Shown here: positions 27,937 through 37,026 of the stretch, one piece after another
Numbering within the stretch: position 1 is the stretch's first letter
How the letters are laid out: every line of letters starts with the position of its first letter
Assembly (NCBI RefSeq): GCF_021768455.1
Contig: NZ_JAIZVX010000009.1
Span: forward strand, 1-49,434
Direction: 5' to 3'
DNA from: Aquabacterium sp.
Lineage (GTDB): Bacteria; Pseudomonadota; Gammaproteobacteria; Burkholderiales; Burkholderiaceae_C
DNA length: 49,434 nucleotides
Program-made: the position numbers and the translations under genes
Notes under the pieces: model-generated
Told to the model about the DNA's origin: nothing
The model's input: only the letters and a program-made list of their open reading frames with translations
Databases searched by the model: none

Positions 27937-30900
27937 TTACACCAGCACGCGTTCGATGCCGCCGTTGTTGGCGCGGGCCACGTACTCCGGCATCCAGTTC
28001 TCGCCCAGGATCTGCCTGGCCATCTCGACCACGATGTAGTCGGCTTCCAGCAGGCCGTTGGCCGTGTCCTCGCCATAGCGGCTTAGGCCCTGCAGGCAAG
28101 CCGGGCAGGAGGTCAGCACCTTGACGTTTTCCTTCTCGCCGATCAGGCCCTGCTCGCGCAGCGCCTTCTCGCCCTTGAGGATCTCTTCCTCCTTGCGGAA
28201 GCGCACCTGGGTGGAGATGTCGGGGCGGTTCACGGCCAGCGTGCCCGATTCACCGCAGCAGCGTTCCGACTTGATCACGCCATCGCCCACCAGGGCCTTG
28301 ACGGTCTTCATCGGGTCCTGCAGCTTCATGGGCGTGTGGCAGGGGTCGTGGTACAGGAAGGCGCCCTTGCCTTGCAGGGTGATGCCCTTCTCAAGCAGGT
28401 ACTCGTGGATGTCGATGATGCGGCAGCCGGGGAAGATCTTGTCGAACTGGTAGCCCTGCAGCTGGTCGTAGCAGGTGCCACAGCTCACCACCACGGTCTT
28501 GATGTCGAGGTAGTTGAGCGTGTTGGCCACACGGTGGAAGAGCACCCGGTTGTCGGTGATCATCTTCTCGGCCTTGTCGAACTGCCCGGCACCGCGTTGC
28601 GGGTAGCCACAGCACAGGTAGCCCGGCGGCAACACGGTCTGCACACCGGCATGCCAGAGCATGGCCTGGGTGGCAAGGCCCACCTGGCTGAAGAGGCGCT
28701 CCGAGCCACAGCCGGGGAAGTAGAACACCGCCTCGGTGTCGGCCGTGGTCTGCTTGGGGTCACGGATGATGGGGACGTAGTCCTTGTCCTCGATGTCCAG
28801 CAGGGCACGCGCCGTCTTCTTGGGCAGGTTGCCCGGCATCTTCTTGTTGATGAAGTGGATGACCTGCTCTTTCAGCGAGGCCGTGCCCACCGAGGCCGGC
28901 GGCGCGCCGGTCTGCTTGCGGGCGGCCAACTTCAGCACGTCGTTGGCCACGCGCTGCAGCGGCATGGCCACGTCGACCAGGGCGCTGCGGACCATCTTGA
29001 TGGTCTGCGGGCTGTTGGTGTTGAGCATGAGCATGCCCGCCGCGCCAGCCGGGCGGAAGGTCTTCTGACCCATCTTGGTCAGCAGGTTGCGCATGTTCAT
29101 CGACACATCGCCGAAGTCGATCTTGACCGGGCAGGGCGTCAGGCACTTGTGGCAGACCGTGCAGTGGTCGGCCACGTCTTCGAACTCTTCCCAGTGCTTG
29201 AGCGACACACCGCGGCGCGTCTGCTCTTCGTAGAGGAAGGCTTCGACCAGCAGCGAGGTCGCGAGGATCTTGTTGCGCGGGCTGTAGAGCAGGTTGGCGC
29301 GCGGCACATGGGTGGCGCACACGGGCTTGCACTTGCCGCAGCGCAGGCAGTCCTTGACCGAGTCGGCGATGGCGCCGATGTCGCTCTGCTGCATGATCAG
29401 CGATTCGTGACCCATCAGCCCGAACGAAGGCGTGTAGGCCTCGGTCAGGTCGGCGGCGTGCACATCGTCACCCAGGGCCTTGAGGGCTGCGCCGCGCAGC
29501 AGTTTGCCCTTGTTGAAGCGGCCTTCGGGGTCGACCTTCTGCTTGTAGGCGGTGAAGCTGGCCATGTCCTCGTCGGAGAGGAACTCCAGCTTGGTGATGC
29601 CGATGCCGTGTTCGCCCGAAATGACGCCATCCAGCGAACGGGCCAGCTTCATGATGCGAGCCACGGCTTCGTGCGCCGTTTGCAGCATCTCGTAGTTGTC
29701 GGAGTTGACCGGGATGTTGGTGTGCACGTTGCCGTCGCCGGCATGCATGTGCAGGGCCACCCACACGCGGCCACGCAGCACCTGTTTGTGGATGCGCTTG
29801 AGTTCTTCGACGATGGGGCTGAGCGCGCCACCGTTGAAGACCTTGGCCAGCTCGTCACGGATCTCCTTCTTCCAGCTCATGCGCACCGCCCAGGTCTGCA
29901 TGAGGTTGAAGACGGTGTCGCCCGCGTTGGGCGTGTAGGTGCCGTTGGTGTGTTGCGCGTAACCCAGGGCCACCAACTGGCTGCTCACGGTGCCCAGCGG
30001 GGTGTCGATGTGGTCGTGCAGGAACTGCCAGCGCTCGCGCACCTGGGACAGCAGGGCCTGCGCGGCTTGCACCTTCTCGTCGATCTGCTCGGGGCTGGGC
30101 AGCTCGCTGGGGTCGTCGGCCTTGCCGATGAACGCCGAGATCTGCAGCTTGCCACCGGCGAAGAAGGCGTCGAAGGCGTCCAGCAGGGCCAGCTTGTTGC
30201 GCATCGACAGTTCGATGTTGATGCGCTCGATGCCCAGCGTGTACTCGCCCATGCGGGGCAGCGGGATCACCACGTCTTCGTTGACCTTGAAGGCGTTGGT
30301 ATGGCGTGCGATGGCGGCGGTGCGCTTGCGGTCGGCCCAGAATTTCTTGCGGGCATCGGCGCTCACGGCCACGAAGCCTTCGCCCGAGCGGCCATTGGCC
30401 AGGCGGATGACTTCGCTGGTGGCGCGGGCCACGCGGTCTTCGTCGTCACCGACGATGTCGCCGATCAGCACCATCTTGGGCAGGCCGGAGCCGCCCACAT
30501 TGCGCTTGCTCTTGGTGGCGTAGCCCACGGCGCGCAGGTAGCGGTCGTCCAGGTGCTCCAGGCCGGCGAGGATGGCGCCGCCAGGCTGGGCCATCTCGGC
30601 GAACATGTAGTCCTTGATGTCGACGATGGAGGGCACGCACTCGGTCGGGTTGCCGAAGAACTCCAGGCAGACCGTGCGCACGTGCTTGGGCATGCGGTGC
30701 ACGACCCAGCGGCAGCTGGTGATCAGGCCGTCGCAGCCTTCCTTCTGGATGCCCGGCAGGCCGGCGAGGAACTTGTCGGTGACGTCCTTGCCCAGGCCTT
30801 CCTTGCGGAAAATGCGGCCGGGGATGTCCAGTCGCTCGGTGCGGATCGGCGTCTTGCCATCGGCCTGGAAATAGCGCAGCTCGAAGCTGGCGGTTTCCAC

Positions 30901-31962
30901 GTCGTGGATCTTGCCCATGTTGTGGTTCAGGCGAACCACCTCCAGCCACTCGGCCTGCGGCGTGACCATGCGCCACGAAGCCAGGTTGTCGAGCGCGGTG
31001 CCCCAGAGCACGGCCTTCTTGCCACCGGCGTTCATGGCGACGTTGCCGCCCACACAGGAGGCTTCTGCCGAGGTGGGGTCGACCGCGAAGACATAGCCGC
31101 CGCGTTCGGCCGCATCGGCCACGCGCTGGGTCACGACGCCCGCACCCGTCCAGATGGTGGCCACGGGGTGATCCATGCCGGGCAGGGTGAGCATCTCGAC
31201 TTCCGTCATCTGCTCGAGCTTCTCGGTGTTGATCACCGCGCTCTTCCATGTCAGGGGCACGGCGCCGCCGGTGTAGCCGGTGCCACCCCCGCGCGGGATG
31301 ATGGTCAGGCCGAGCTCGACACAGCCCTTGACCAGGGCGGCCATCTCTTCTTCGGTGTCGGGCGTCAGCACGACGAAGGGATACTCGACACGCCAGTCGG
31401 TGGCGTCGGTCACGTGCGCAACGCGGCTCAGGCCATCGAACTTGATGTTGTCCGACTTGGTGACGTGGCCCAGCACCTTGCGGGCGCGGTCGCGCAGGGC
31501 GCCCATGTCTTCGAAGGCGCGGGCAAAGCGGTTGATGGCCTGGGCTGCGGCGTCGAGCAATTCGGCCACGAGCTTGTCGCGGCTGGCATCGGTGGCCTGG
31601 GCGCCGGGGGTGCGGCGCTTGTCGACCTCACCCAGGCGGTGATGCAGGGCGTCGATCAGCTGGCTACGGCGTTTGGGGTTGTCCAGCAGGTCGTCCTGCA
31701 GATAGGGGTTGCGCTGCACCACCCAGATGTCGCCCAGCACTTCATAGAGCATGCGGGCGGAGCGGCCGGTCTGGCGCTCGGTGCGCAGCAGGCTCAGCAC
31801 TTCCCAGGCGCGCTGGCCCAGCAGGCGCTGGACGATCTCGCGGTCCGAGAAGGAGGTGTAGTTGTAGGGGATCTCGCGCAGGCGGGGTTGGCCGTCGCCG
31901 TGGTGGTCGGCGGCGGTAGCGGCCTGGGCGGTCACGTGGGTCAGCTCTGTGGGTGCGTTCAT
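27937..31962 (-). CDS. Large FAD-linked oxidase / Fe-S oxidoreductase fusion (D-2-hydroxyacid dehydrogenase type, DUF3683)
   Basis: 1341 residues. An N-terminal DUF3683 region (about 25-170) is followed by an FAD-binding domain of the VAO/PCMH type ([15 protein letters not shown] at about 222-236) and an FAD-oxidase C domain (to about 830). Then come two 4Fe-4S motifs, [11 protein letters not shown] starting at Cys872 and [11 protein letters not shown] starting at Cys934, and two CCG domains ([19 protein letters not shown]). The architecture equals GlcD plus GlcF fused and resembles E. coli YdiJ. It probably oxidises a D-2-hydroxyacid such as D-lactate, glycolate or 2-hydroxyglutarate into the quinone pool; which one cannot be told from sequence. 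Confidence 0.88.
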   Translation of the reverse strand: MNAPTELTHVTAQAATAADHHGDGQPRLREIPYNYTSFSDREIVQRLLGQRAWEVLSLLRTERQTGRSARMLYEVLGDIWVVQRNPYLQDDLLDNPKRRSQLIDALHHRLGEVDKRRTPGAQATDASRDKLVAELLDAAAQAINRFARAFEDMGALRDRARKVLGHVTKSDNIKFDGLSRVAHVTDATDWRVEYPFVVLTPDTEEEMAALVKGCVELGLTIIPRGGGTGYTGGAVPLTWKSAVINTEKLEQMTEVEMLTLPGMDHPVATIWTGAGVVTQRVADAAERGGYVFAVDPTSAEASCVGGNVAMNAGGKKAVLWGTALDNLASWRMVTPQAEWLEVVRLNHNMGKIHDVETASFELRYFQADGKTPIRTERLDIPGRIFRKEGLGKDVTDKFLAGLPGIQKEGCDGLITSCRWVVHRMPKHVRTVCLEFFGNPTECVPSIVDIKDYMFAEMAQPGGAILAGLEHLDDRYLRAVGYATKSKRNVGGSGLPKMVLIGDIVGDDEDRVARATSEVIRLANGRSGEGFVAVSADARKKFWADRKRTAAIARHTNAFKVNEDVVIPLPRMGEYTLGIERINIELSMRNKLALLDAFDAFFAGGKLQISAFIGKADDPSELPSPEQIDEKVQAAQALLSQVRERWQFLHDHIDTPLGTVSSQLVALGYAQHTNGTYTPNAGDTVFNLMQTWAVRMSWKKEIRDELAKVFNGGALSPIVEELKRIHKQVLRGRVWVALHMHAGDGNVHTNIPVNSDNYEMLQTAHEAVARIMKLARSLDGVISGEHGIGITKLEFLSDEDMASFTAYKQKVDPEGRFNKGKLLRGAALKALGDDVHAADLTEAYTPSFGLMGHESLIMQQSDIGAIADSVKDCLRCGKCKPVCATHVPRANLLYSPRNKILATSLLVEAFLYEEQTRRGVSLKHWEEFEDVADHCTVCHKCLTPCPVKIDFGDVSMNMRNLLTKMGQKTFRPAGAAGMLMLNTNSPQTIKMVRSALVDVAMPLQRVANDVLKLAARKQTGAPPASVGTASLKEQVIHFINKKMPGNLPKKTARALLDIEDKDYVPIIRDPKQTTADTEAVFYFPGCGSERLFSQVGLATQAMLWHAGVQTVLPPGYLCCGYPQRGAGQFDKAEKMITDNRVLFHRVANTLNYLDIKTVVVSCGTCYDQLQGYQFDKIFPGCRIIDIHEYLLEKGITLQGKGAFLYHDPCHTPMKLQDPMKTVKALVGDGVIKSERCCGESGTLAVNRPDISTQVRFRKEEEILKGEKALREQGLIGEKENVKVLTSCPACLQGLSRYGEDTANGLLEADYIVVEMARQILGENWMPEYVARANNGGIERVLV

Positions 31963-32227
31963 GAAGGCGCCAAGCGCGAAGAGGCCAGATTTGTGAAAAG
32001 ATCAACGCACCTGGGGCCTTTTCGAGCACCCAGGCACAGCGGGGGAGGGTGGGTTTTCGCGCCTGAGGCGGAATGGTACCGCAGCAGGCCGGCCCATGCC
32101 CCGGAAATGGGCACTCTAGCCCGCCTTGTGAAGGGCTTTGAACGGGTGTGGAATGGCTATCCTGAACACCGTTGACACCCGGTTTCGGCCGGGCGGCATC
32201 GCAGTCCACCCCAATCCTCAAGCAGTC

Positions 32228-33040
32228 ATGAGCCAATCCACCCCAGCCGCACGCCCCTGGCCCTACCCTTGCTGGATCGCCCACCGTGGCGCCGGCAAGT
32301 TGGCCCCGGAAAACACCATGGCGGCCTTCCGCTTGGGGGCCGAGCACGGCTTTGCCATGTTCGAGTGCGATGTGAAACTCAGCGCAGACGGCGAGCCCTT
32401 CCTGCTGCATGACGCCGATTTGAACCGAACCACCAATGGCCAGGGGCTGGCCGGCGTGCAGAGCTGGGATGCGCTTTCTCGCCTGGATGCGGGCAGCTGG
32501 CATGGCCGAACTTACGCTGGTGAGCCCTTGTTGCGACTGGAGGCCCTCTCGCGCTGGTTGCAGGCCCTGGGCCTGATGGTGAACCTGGAGCTCAAGCCCA
32601 CCCCTGGCGAGGAGTGGCGCACCGGCCGCGTCGTGGCCGAGCAGGTGGCGCGCCTGTGGGCCCAGGCTCACGTGAAGCCCCTGATGAGCTCCTTCAGCGT
32701 CGAGGCCCTGCGTGCCGTGCAGCAGACCCAGCCGGCCTTGCCTCGTGCCCTCCTGCTGGAGCGATGGGCGCCCGATGCCGTGCGCCTGGCCATCGACCTG
32801 GGTTGCCTGGCGGTGGTGGTGCACCACCTTGAGCTGGACGCCGAACGCATCCGCAGCGCCCACGAGGCCGGTCTGAAGGTGCTCAGCTACACGGTGAACG
32901 AGGCGTCGCGGGCCTCCACGCTGTGGCTGAGCGGCCTGGATGGGCTGATCACCGACCGGGTGGACACCTTCGAGCCCCAGGCTCGCCTGGGCGCCAACCC
33001 GGCAAGGCTCATGCTCACGGCCGAGCTGATGATGGCCTGA
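32228..33040 (+). CDS. ugpQ: Glycerophosphodiester phosphodiesterase
   Basis: 270 residues, a GDPD TIM barrel. Catalytic motifs are AHRGAGKLAPENTMAAF (about 18-34; His19 and the PENT block) and FECDVKLSADGEPFLLHD with the metal-binding Glu/Asp and second catalytic His. NLELKP and the C-terminal GLDGLITDRVD follow. It cleaves glycerophosphodiesters to glycerol 3-phosphate and an alcohol. No signal peptide, so cytoplasmic like E. coli UgpQ. ATG 32228 is chosen because the barrel starts 15 residues later; the upstream in-frame ATGs lie in the 265-base intergenic stretch, where I found no convincing promoter. Confidence 0.9.
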   Translation: MSQSTPAARPWPYPCWIAHRGAGKLAPENTMAAFRLGAEHGFAMFECDVKLSADGEPFLLHDADLNRTTNGQGLAGVQSWDALSRLDAGSWHGRTYAGEPLLRLEALSRWLQALGLMVNLELKPTPGEEWRTGRVVAEQVARLWAQAHVKPLMSSFSVEALRAVQQTQPALPRALLLERWAPDAVRLAIDLGCLAVVVHHLELDAERIRSAHEAGLKVLSYTVNEASRASTLWLSGLDGLITDRVDTFEPQARLGANPARLMLTAELMMA

Positions 33041-33054
33041 ACGAACAGGTCAGC

Positions 33055-33071
33055 GCCAGCTTGAGGCTGGC
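33055..33071. other. Hairpin between convergent ugpQ and the AveC-like gene
   Basis: GCCAGC-TTGAG-GCTGGC, a six-base perfect stem in the 50-base gap between two convergent genes. No T tract on either side. It could slow polymerase or mark a Rho-dependent end. Confidence 0.25.
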
Positions 33072-33090
33072 TCGGGCAAGCCGGGAAGTG

Positions 33091-34236
33091 TCAGGGTTTG
33101 ATCACGCCTGTGCCAAGGCGTTGTACGGCCTCCTCATGGGAGATTTGCGGCTGCTGGAACTTGGGCAGGTCGTTGCGACGCTGGATAGGCAGATCCGGGC
33201 GGGGGCAGGCCAGGCCGGTGCCGGGGCCGCACATGCCGCTGCCCACAGTGAAGAAAGCGGGCAGGTCTTCCGGGAAGGGGTCGGCATAGGCGGTGATCAG
33301 CGGCATGGGCAGCACGTAAATGATCAGTTCCACCACCTGGCAGAAGCCGATCACGGCAATGGTGCGCATGGCGGCCTTCGCGAAGTTGGAGCGCTTGCAG
33401 ACATCGATCTTCTCGACGCCACGCTCCACCCAGGTCAGGCCCTTGTCATCCTTGAAGTACAACAGCACGCTGCAGCAGCCCACCCAGCCACCGAAAAACA
33501 GCGCTTCATAGAGCGGAAACTGGTACCAGTGGCCACCCCACAGGCTGAGTGCGCGGATCGAGCCCGGGTAGGCATAGATACCCGAGAAGCGGATCAGCAG
33601 GCTCTCCAGGACCATGTCGCACACCATCGAACCCAGGATGCCCAAAGCGGCGAGCTTCACGTTGGCAATGCCAGGCCAGCGGGCCTTCACAAAGCGCATG
33701 GTGGCCAGGCCTGCCAGCACCATCCAGGTCAGGAAGCCGGGGTAGCCTCCTGCCCAGGCCAGCAGCGGCTCGGGCAACAGTTCGGAGCGCGGGCTCATCC
33801 ACCCGGGGATGTGGTTCGACAGAAAGCCCAGGTTGAAGGCATAGGCGTTGTAGACACAGCCCTGCTGGATCCAGTTCATCGACGGGTCCCAGAAGATCGC
33901 CACGAGGAAGGCGATGCCCAGCAGGCCCAGGGTGTTGGGCTGGCCCGTCTGGCGGATCGGCTTGACGATCTGCGTGACGATGAAGTACATCCACACGAGC
34001 CCCATGCCGATCTCGACGGCATGCACGCCGATCTTGAACTGCAGCGGCACCTCGATGCCCTCAGGCAATTTGGTGGGGCCAAAGCCCGGGGCGCTGACCC
34101 ACAGGTACACCACATAGCTGATGAAGGCGAGGAAGGCGCAGCCGATGTAGAACCAGGTCTTGATCAGTGCGCTTTCTTGCTTGCCGCTGATGTCGACCTG
34201 AGTGGCGGCCTTGCGGCCAGAGGTGGATATCGCCAT
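33091..34236 (-). CDS. AveC-family (spirocyclase-like) polytopic membrane protein
   Basis: 381 residues with about seven membrane helices (near 27-48, 70-91, 103-118, 165-183, 195-214, 239-260, 290-314). Blocks match the AveC-like family as I know it from actinobacteria: FWDPSMNW (115-122), IPGWMSPR (143-150), MRFVKARWPG (180-189), IYAYPGSIRAL (220-230) and GLTWVERGV (266-274). AveC of Streptomyces shapes the spiroketal of avermectin; most homologues have no known function. The soluble C-terminal 65 residues hold CGPGTGLAC. It is divergent from the MoxR gene, sharing a 227-base control region. A polyketide role here is unlikely, as no biosynthetic genes are nearby. Confidence 0.7.
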   Translation of the reverse strand: MAISTSGRKAATQVDISGKQESALIKTWFYIGCAFLAFISYVVYLWVSAPGFGPTKLPEGIEVPLQFKIGVHAVEIGMGLVWMYFIVTQIVKPIRQTGQPNTLGLLGIAFLVAIFWDPSMNWIQQGCVYNAYAFNLGFLSNHIPGWMSPRSELLPEPLLAWAGGYPGFLTWMVLAGLATMRFVKARWPGIANVKLAALGILGSMVCDMVLESLLIRFSGIYAYPGSIRALSLWGGHWYQFPLYEALFFGGWVGCCSVLLYFKDDKGLTWVERGVEKIDVCKRSNFAKAAMRTIAVIGFCQVVELIIYVLPMPLITAYADPFPEDLPAFFTVGSGMCGPGTGLACPRPDLPIQRRNDLPKFQQPQISHEEAVQRLGTGVIKP

Positions 34237-34389
34237 TGTTTTTGCTCTGATGTCGGGGTGAAAGTGAGCGGCTCTCGCGGACGAGCACCTGCAGCAAGGG
34301 TGCCCGCCAACCTGTGAAAGCAGCGCCGGGTGGAAACGATTCGGCCATGTGCGTGGCGTCAGTGTTTTGACGCACCGATCATGACGGTG

Positions 34390-34435
34390 TTGTGGATGAT
34401 GGTGTGCTAGTGTACGATTGTCAAGTCCTGACTAG
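34390..34435. promoter_or_regulatory. Overlapping divergent promoters and dyad between the AveC-like and MoxR genes
   Basis: Plus strand: TTGTGG (34390-34395), 17 bases, TACGAT (34413-34418), leading to the MoxR gene at 34464. Minus strand: TTGACA (34424-34419), 17 bases, CATCAT (34401-34396), leading to the AveC-like gene with a leader of about 150 bases. The two occupy the same DNA, so their use should be mutually exclusive. An inverted repeat CTAGT/ACTAG (34407-34411 and 34431-34435) overlaps both and could be an operator. The rest of the 227 bases shows nothing more. Confidence 0.45.
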
Positions 34436-34463
34436 GATGTGGCGCTCCTGAACCATTGTTTGC

Positions 34464-35258
34464 ATGACCTCATCAACCCAAATCCACCCGTACTACCTTC
34501 CCTGCGCCGATGAGGTGGAGGTCTTTCGTGCCGCCTTCCGCCAGAAGCTGCCCTTGATGCTCAAAGGCCCCACCGGTTGCGGCAAGACACGCTTTGTGGA
34601 GCACATGGCGCATCAACTGGGTGTCCCGCTGATTTCGATCGCCTGCCATGAAGACATCACCGCGGCCGACCTGGTCGGCCGCTACCTGCTGCAAGGCGGC
34701 GAGACGGTGTGGTTCGACGGCCCCCTGACTCGGGCCGTCCGCCAAGGCGCGATCTGCTACCTCGATGAAGTGGTCGAAGCCCGCGCCGATACCACCGTGG
34801 TGCTGCATCCGCTGGCAGATCACCGCCGCGAGCTCAACATCGAGCGTCTGGGCGAGTCAATGCGCGCGCCCGACAACTTCATGCTGGTGGTGTCGTACAA
34901 CCCTGGCTACCAGAGCGTGCTCAAGGACCTCAAGCAGTCCACCCGCCAGCGCATGGTGGCCATCGAGATGCACTACCCGGTGGCGGCCAAAGAGATCGCG
35001 ATCGTGCGCCAGGAATCAGGCATCGGCGAAGGCGCGGCGGCCGACCTGGTAACGTTGGCCAATGCCATTCGCAAGCTCGATGCGAGCAGCCTGCCCGAAG
35101 TGTCGTCCACCCGCACACTGGTCAGCACAGCGCGGCTGATGCAAGAGGGGCTGAGCGCCCGCGCTGCCGCGACCGCGGCAATGGTGCTGCCTCTGTCGGA
35201 CGATGCCGAGATCACGCATGGGCTGAACGAGATCATCAACGCTTACCTGCCCGGTTGA
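34464..35258 (+). CDS. MoxR-family AAA+ ATPase, CbbQ/NirQ/NorQ type
   Basis: 264 residues. Walker A is GPTGCGKT (35-42, Lys41), Walker B is ICYLDE (Asp101, Glu102), and a sensor region follows near VVSYNPGYQSVLKDLK. The C-terminal CbbQ_C segment contains LPEVSSTRTLVSTARLM. CbbQ/NorQ ATPases work with a VWA-domain partner to remodel or metallate a client: Rubisco for CbbQ/CbbO, nitric oxide reductase for NorQ/NorD. Neither client is in this window. The stop overlaps the start of the VWA gene (TGATG), giving a coupled pair. The ATG has no strong ribosome site. Confidence 0.88.
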   Translation: MTSSTQIHPYYLPCADEVEVFRAAFRQKLPLMLKGPTGCGKTRFVEHMAHQLGVPLISIACHEDITAADLVGRYLLQGGETVWFDGPLTRAVRQGAICYLDEVVEARADTTVVLHPLADHRRELNIERLGESMRAPDNFMLVVSYNPGYQSVLKDLKQSTRQRMVAIEMHYPVAAKEIAIVRQESGIGEGAAADLVTLANAIRKLDASSLPEVSSTRTLVSTARLMQEGLSARAAATAAMVLPLSDDAEITHGLNEIINAYLPG

Positions 35259-37018
35259 TGCCGACGCCGATCGACCCTGCGAAGAACGGGACGGCAGCAA
35301 ATGCGCTGCATGCGCACCCCATGCGCTTGCTCGCCGGTGCGGTGGTGGGGCGGCCTGTGTCAATCACCTACCTGCAGCAAGTCGGAGGGCGTAGCTGGTC
35401 TGATGGTGAGCGCATCTACCTTGCTGCGCATGAGCATGAGCACATTGCTGATCGCCGAATCGAACTGATGGTGCAGGCCGCGCTCGTGGCGGGCCATTCG
35501 CTCGACAGCCGCCAGATGCGTCCGCTGATCGGTCGGCTTGATCTCACTCAGCGCTATCTGGTGCTGGAGGTCGAGCGCTGCTGCCGCCTCATCCAGGACC
35601 GCTTGCCCAGTGACCTGTGCGCCCGGCTGCTGCCCTACAGAACCGGCCAACAGCCTGGCAGTGCGGCAGAATCCCTGGCCATTGCCCGCAGCCGAGCCGC
35701 GCTGCCCACGCCCCCGCCTTGGTTCGGCATGCTCCGGCCCTGGAGGATGGTGCGCAAGGGCTTGCAGGGCAGCGAGTCCCGTCTCACCGAACAGAAGTTG
35801 AGCCAGTTGGAGTCAGCGTTGAAGGACGTCGATGCCGATGGCGACCACGAGGACGACGAAGACCGGCTCCACAAGAGCCGGTTCTGGCAGATCTTCTCGT
35901 CACCATTCGGGCGCGACAGCTTCTTCTCACGGTTCATGCAGGAGGTGATGGACATGAAGTCCTCCCCTGACAAGAACGCTGCTGATTCGGGTGTGGACGG
36001 CTCATCGGAATTGGTGAGCGGGCGCCTGTCCAAGCACATTCGCGACATCACGCAGGCCATTCGTTCCAGCATGGCGGTCGCCATCCCCGGGAGCTTCGTG
36101 GCTCAGGAAACCGGCGCCCACACCTATCCCGAATGGGACAGCGCGGCGCAGCGATATCGCCCGCACTGGGTGAGCGTCGAAGAGGTGGACCCGCATGCGG
36201 AAGAGCCCCAGTTTGACCTCGATGTCCTGCACCGGCAGAGCGAGCGGGCTCTGCAACGATCTCTGGCCAGCTTGTGCCTGGGCTTCCAGCGCCACCGTGA
36301 CCAGCCTCAGGGCGACGACCTCGTGCTCGATCGCATGATCCGCCTGGCAGTGGATTTGCAAAGCGGCCACTGTGGCGATGAGCGTGTGTATGCCGCCAAC
36401 CTGCGCACCCGACGCGATCTGGGTGTGCAGATCCTCATCGATGCATCCAGCTCCACGCTGGAGCGTGGGGCCGATGGGCAGCGGGTGTTCGAGCGCCATG
36501 TGCAGGCCGCCTGGCTGTTGTGCCGGTCAATGTCACTCTTGGGCGACCGCGTGGCCTTGCACGCTTTCAACTCCTGGGGCCGCAGCCTCGTGCGCTTCCA
36601 GCCTGTCAAGACCTTTGATGAGCCTCTTGGCGCGCTGCTGGCCAAGCGTCTGCGCCAGGTGGCTGTGGCGGGCTACACCCGTTGCGGCGCGGCCATCCGC
36701 CATGCGACGGCGATGCTTGCTGTCCACAGCGGCACGCCCTACAAGCTGCTGCTGTTGATCTCCGATGGTTATCCCTATGACGACCAGTACGAGGGCGAGT
36801 ACGCCATCGACGACACCCTCAAGGCCATTCAAGATGCGCGCGAGGCTGGCGTGGCCGTGGTGTGCCTCAGCGTGGGAGGCGATGCCGATGCCAAGCAACT
36901 GGAGCGTGTGTATGGCGCCACCAATTACCTGGGGCTGGAGAGGCCAGAGCAGATGTGCACCCGCTTGTGCGGGCTGATCGAGCGCGCCCTGGGCGAGGTG
37001 GGCAAGGTGGCAGTCTGA
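35258..37018 (+). CDS. VWA-domain protein, CbbO/NorD type
   Basis: 586 residues, with no signal peptide or clear membrane helix. A long N-terminal helical region (about 1-385) is followed by a von Willebrand A domain with a complete metal site: DASSS (Asp395), Thr474 in GYTRCG and Asp503 in SDGYPYD. CbbO and NorD proteins are the adaptors that bring the MoxR ATPase to its client. The overlap with the preceding gene and conserved MIDAS residues argue for an active pair. The client is unidentified; the divergent AveC-like membrane protein is one candidate by position. ATG 35258 is used rather than TTG 35255. Confidence 0.85.
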   Translation: MPTPIDPAKNGTAANALHAHPMRLLAGAVVGRPVSITYLQQVGGRSWSDGERIYLAAHEHEHIADRRIELMVQAALVAGHSLDSRQMRPLIGRLDLTQRYLVLEVERCCRLIQDRLPSDLCARLLPYRTGQQPGSAAESLAIARSRAALPTPPPWFGMLRPWRMVRKGLQGSESRLTEQKLSQLESALKDVDADGDHEDDEDRLHKSRFWQIFSSPFGRDSFFSRFMQEVMDMKSSPDKNAADSGVDGSSELVSGRLSKHIRDITQAIRSSMAVAIPGSFVAQETGAHTYPEWDSAAQRYRPHWVSVEEVDPHAEEPQFDLDVLHRQSERALQRSLASLCLGFQRHRDQPQGDDLVLDRMIRLAVDLQSGHCGDERVYAANLRTRRDLGVQILIDASSSTLERGADGQRVFERHVQAAWLLCRSMSLLGDRVALHAFNSWGRSLVRFQPVKTFDEPLGALLAKRLRQVAVAGYTRCGAAIRHATAMLAVHSGTPYKLLLLISDGYPYDDQYEGEYAIDDTLKAIQDAREAGVAVVCLSVGGDADAKQLERVYGATNYLGLERPEQMCTRLCGLIERALGEVGKVAV

Positions 37019-37026
37019 CCCGCCCC

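Noticed and set aside
28336-32175. 1279-codon plus-strand open frame opposite the oxidoreductase
   Set aside because: Its product is Gly/Val/His-rich shadow sequence. The minus strand carries clear FAD and Fe-S motifs.
32172-32200. TTGACA upstream of ugpQ as a promoter
   Set aside because: The -35 is a perfect match, but no -10 hexamer occurs at 15-19 bases; chance occurrence is likely.
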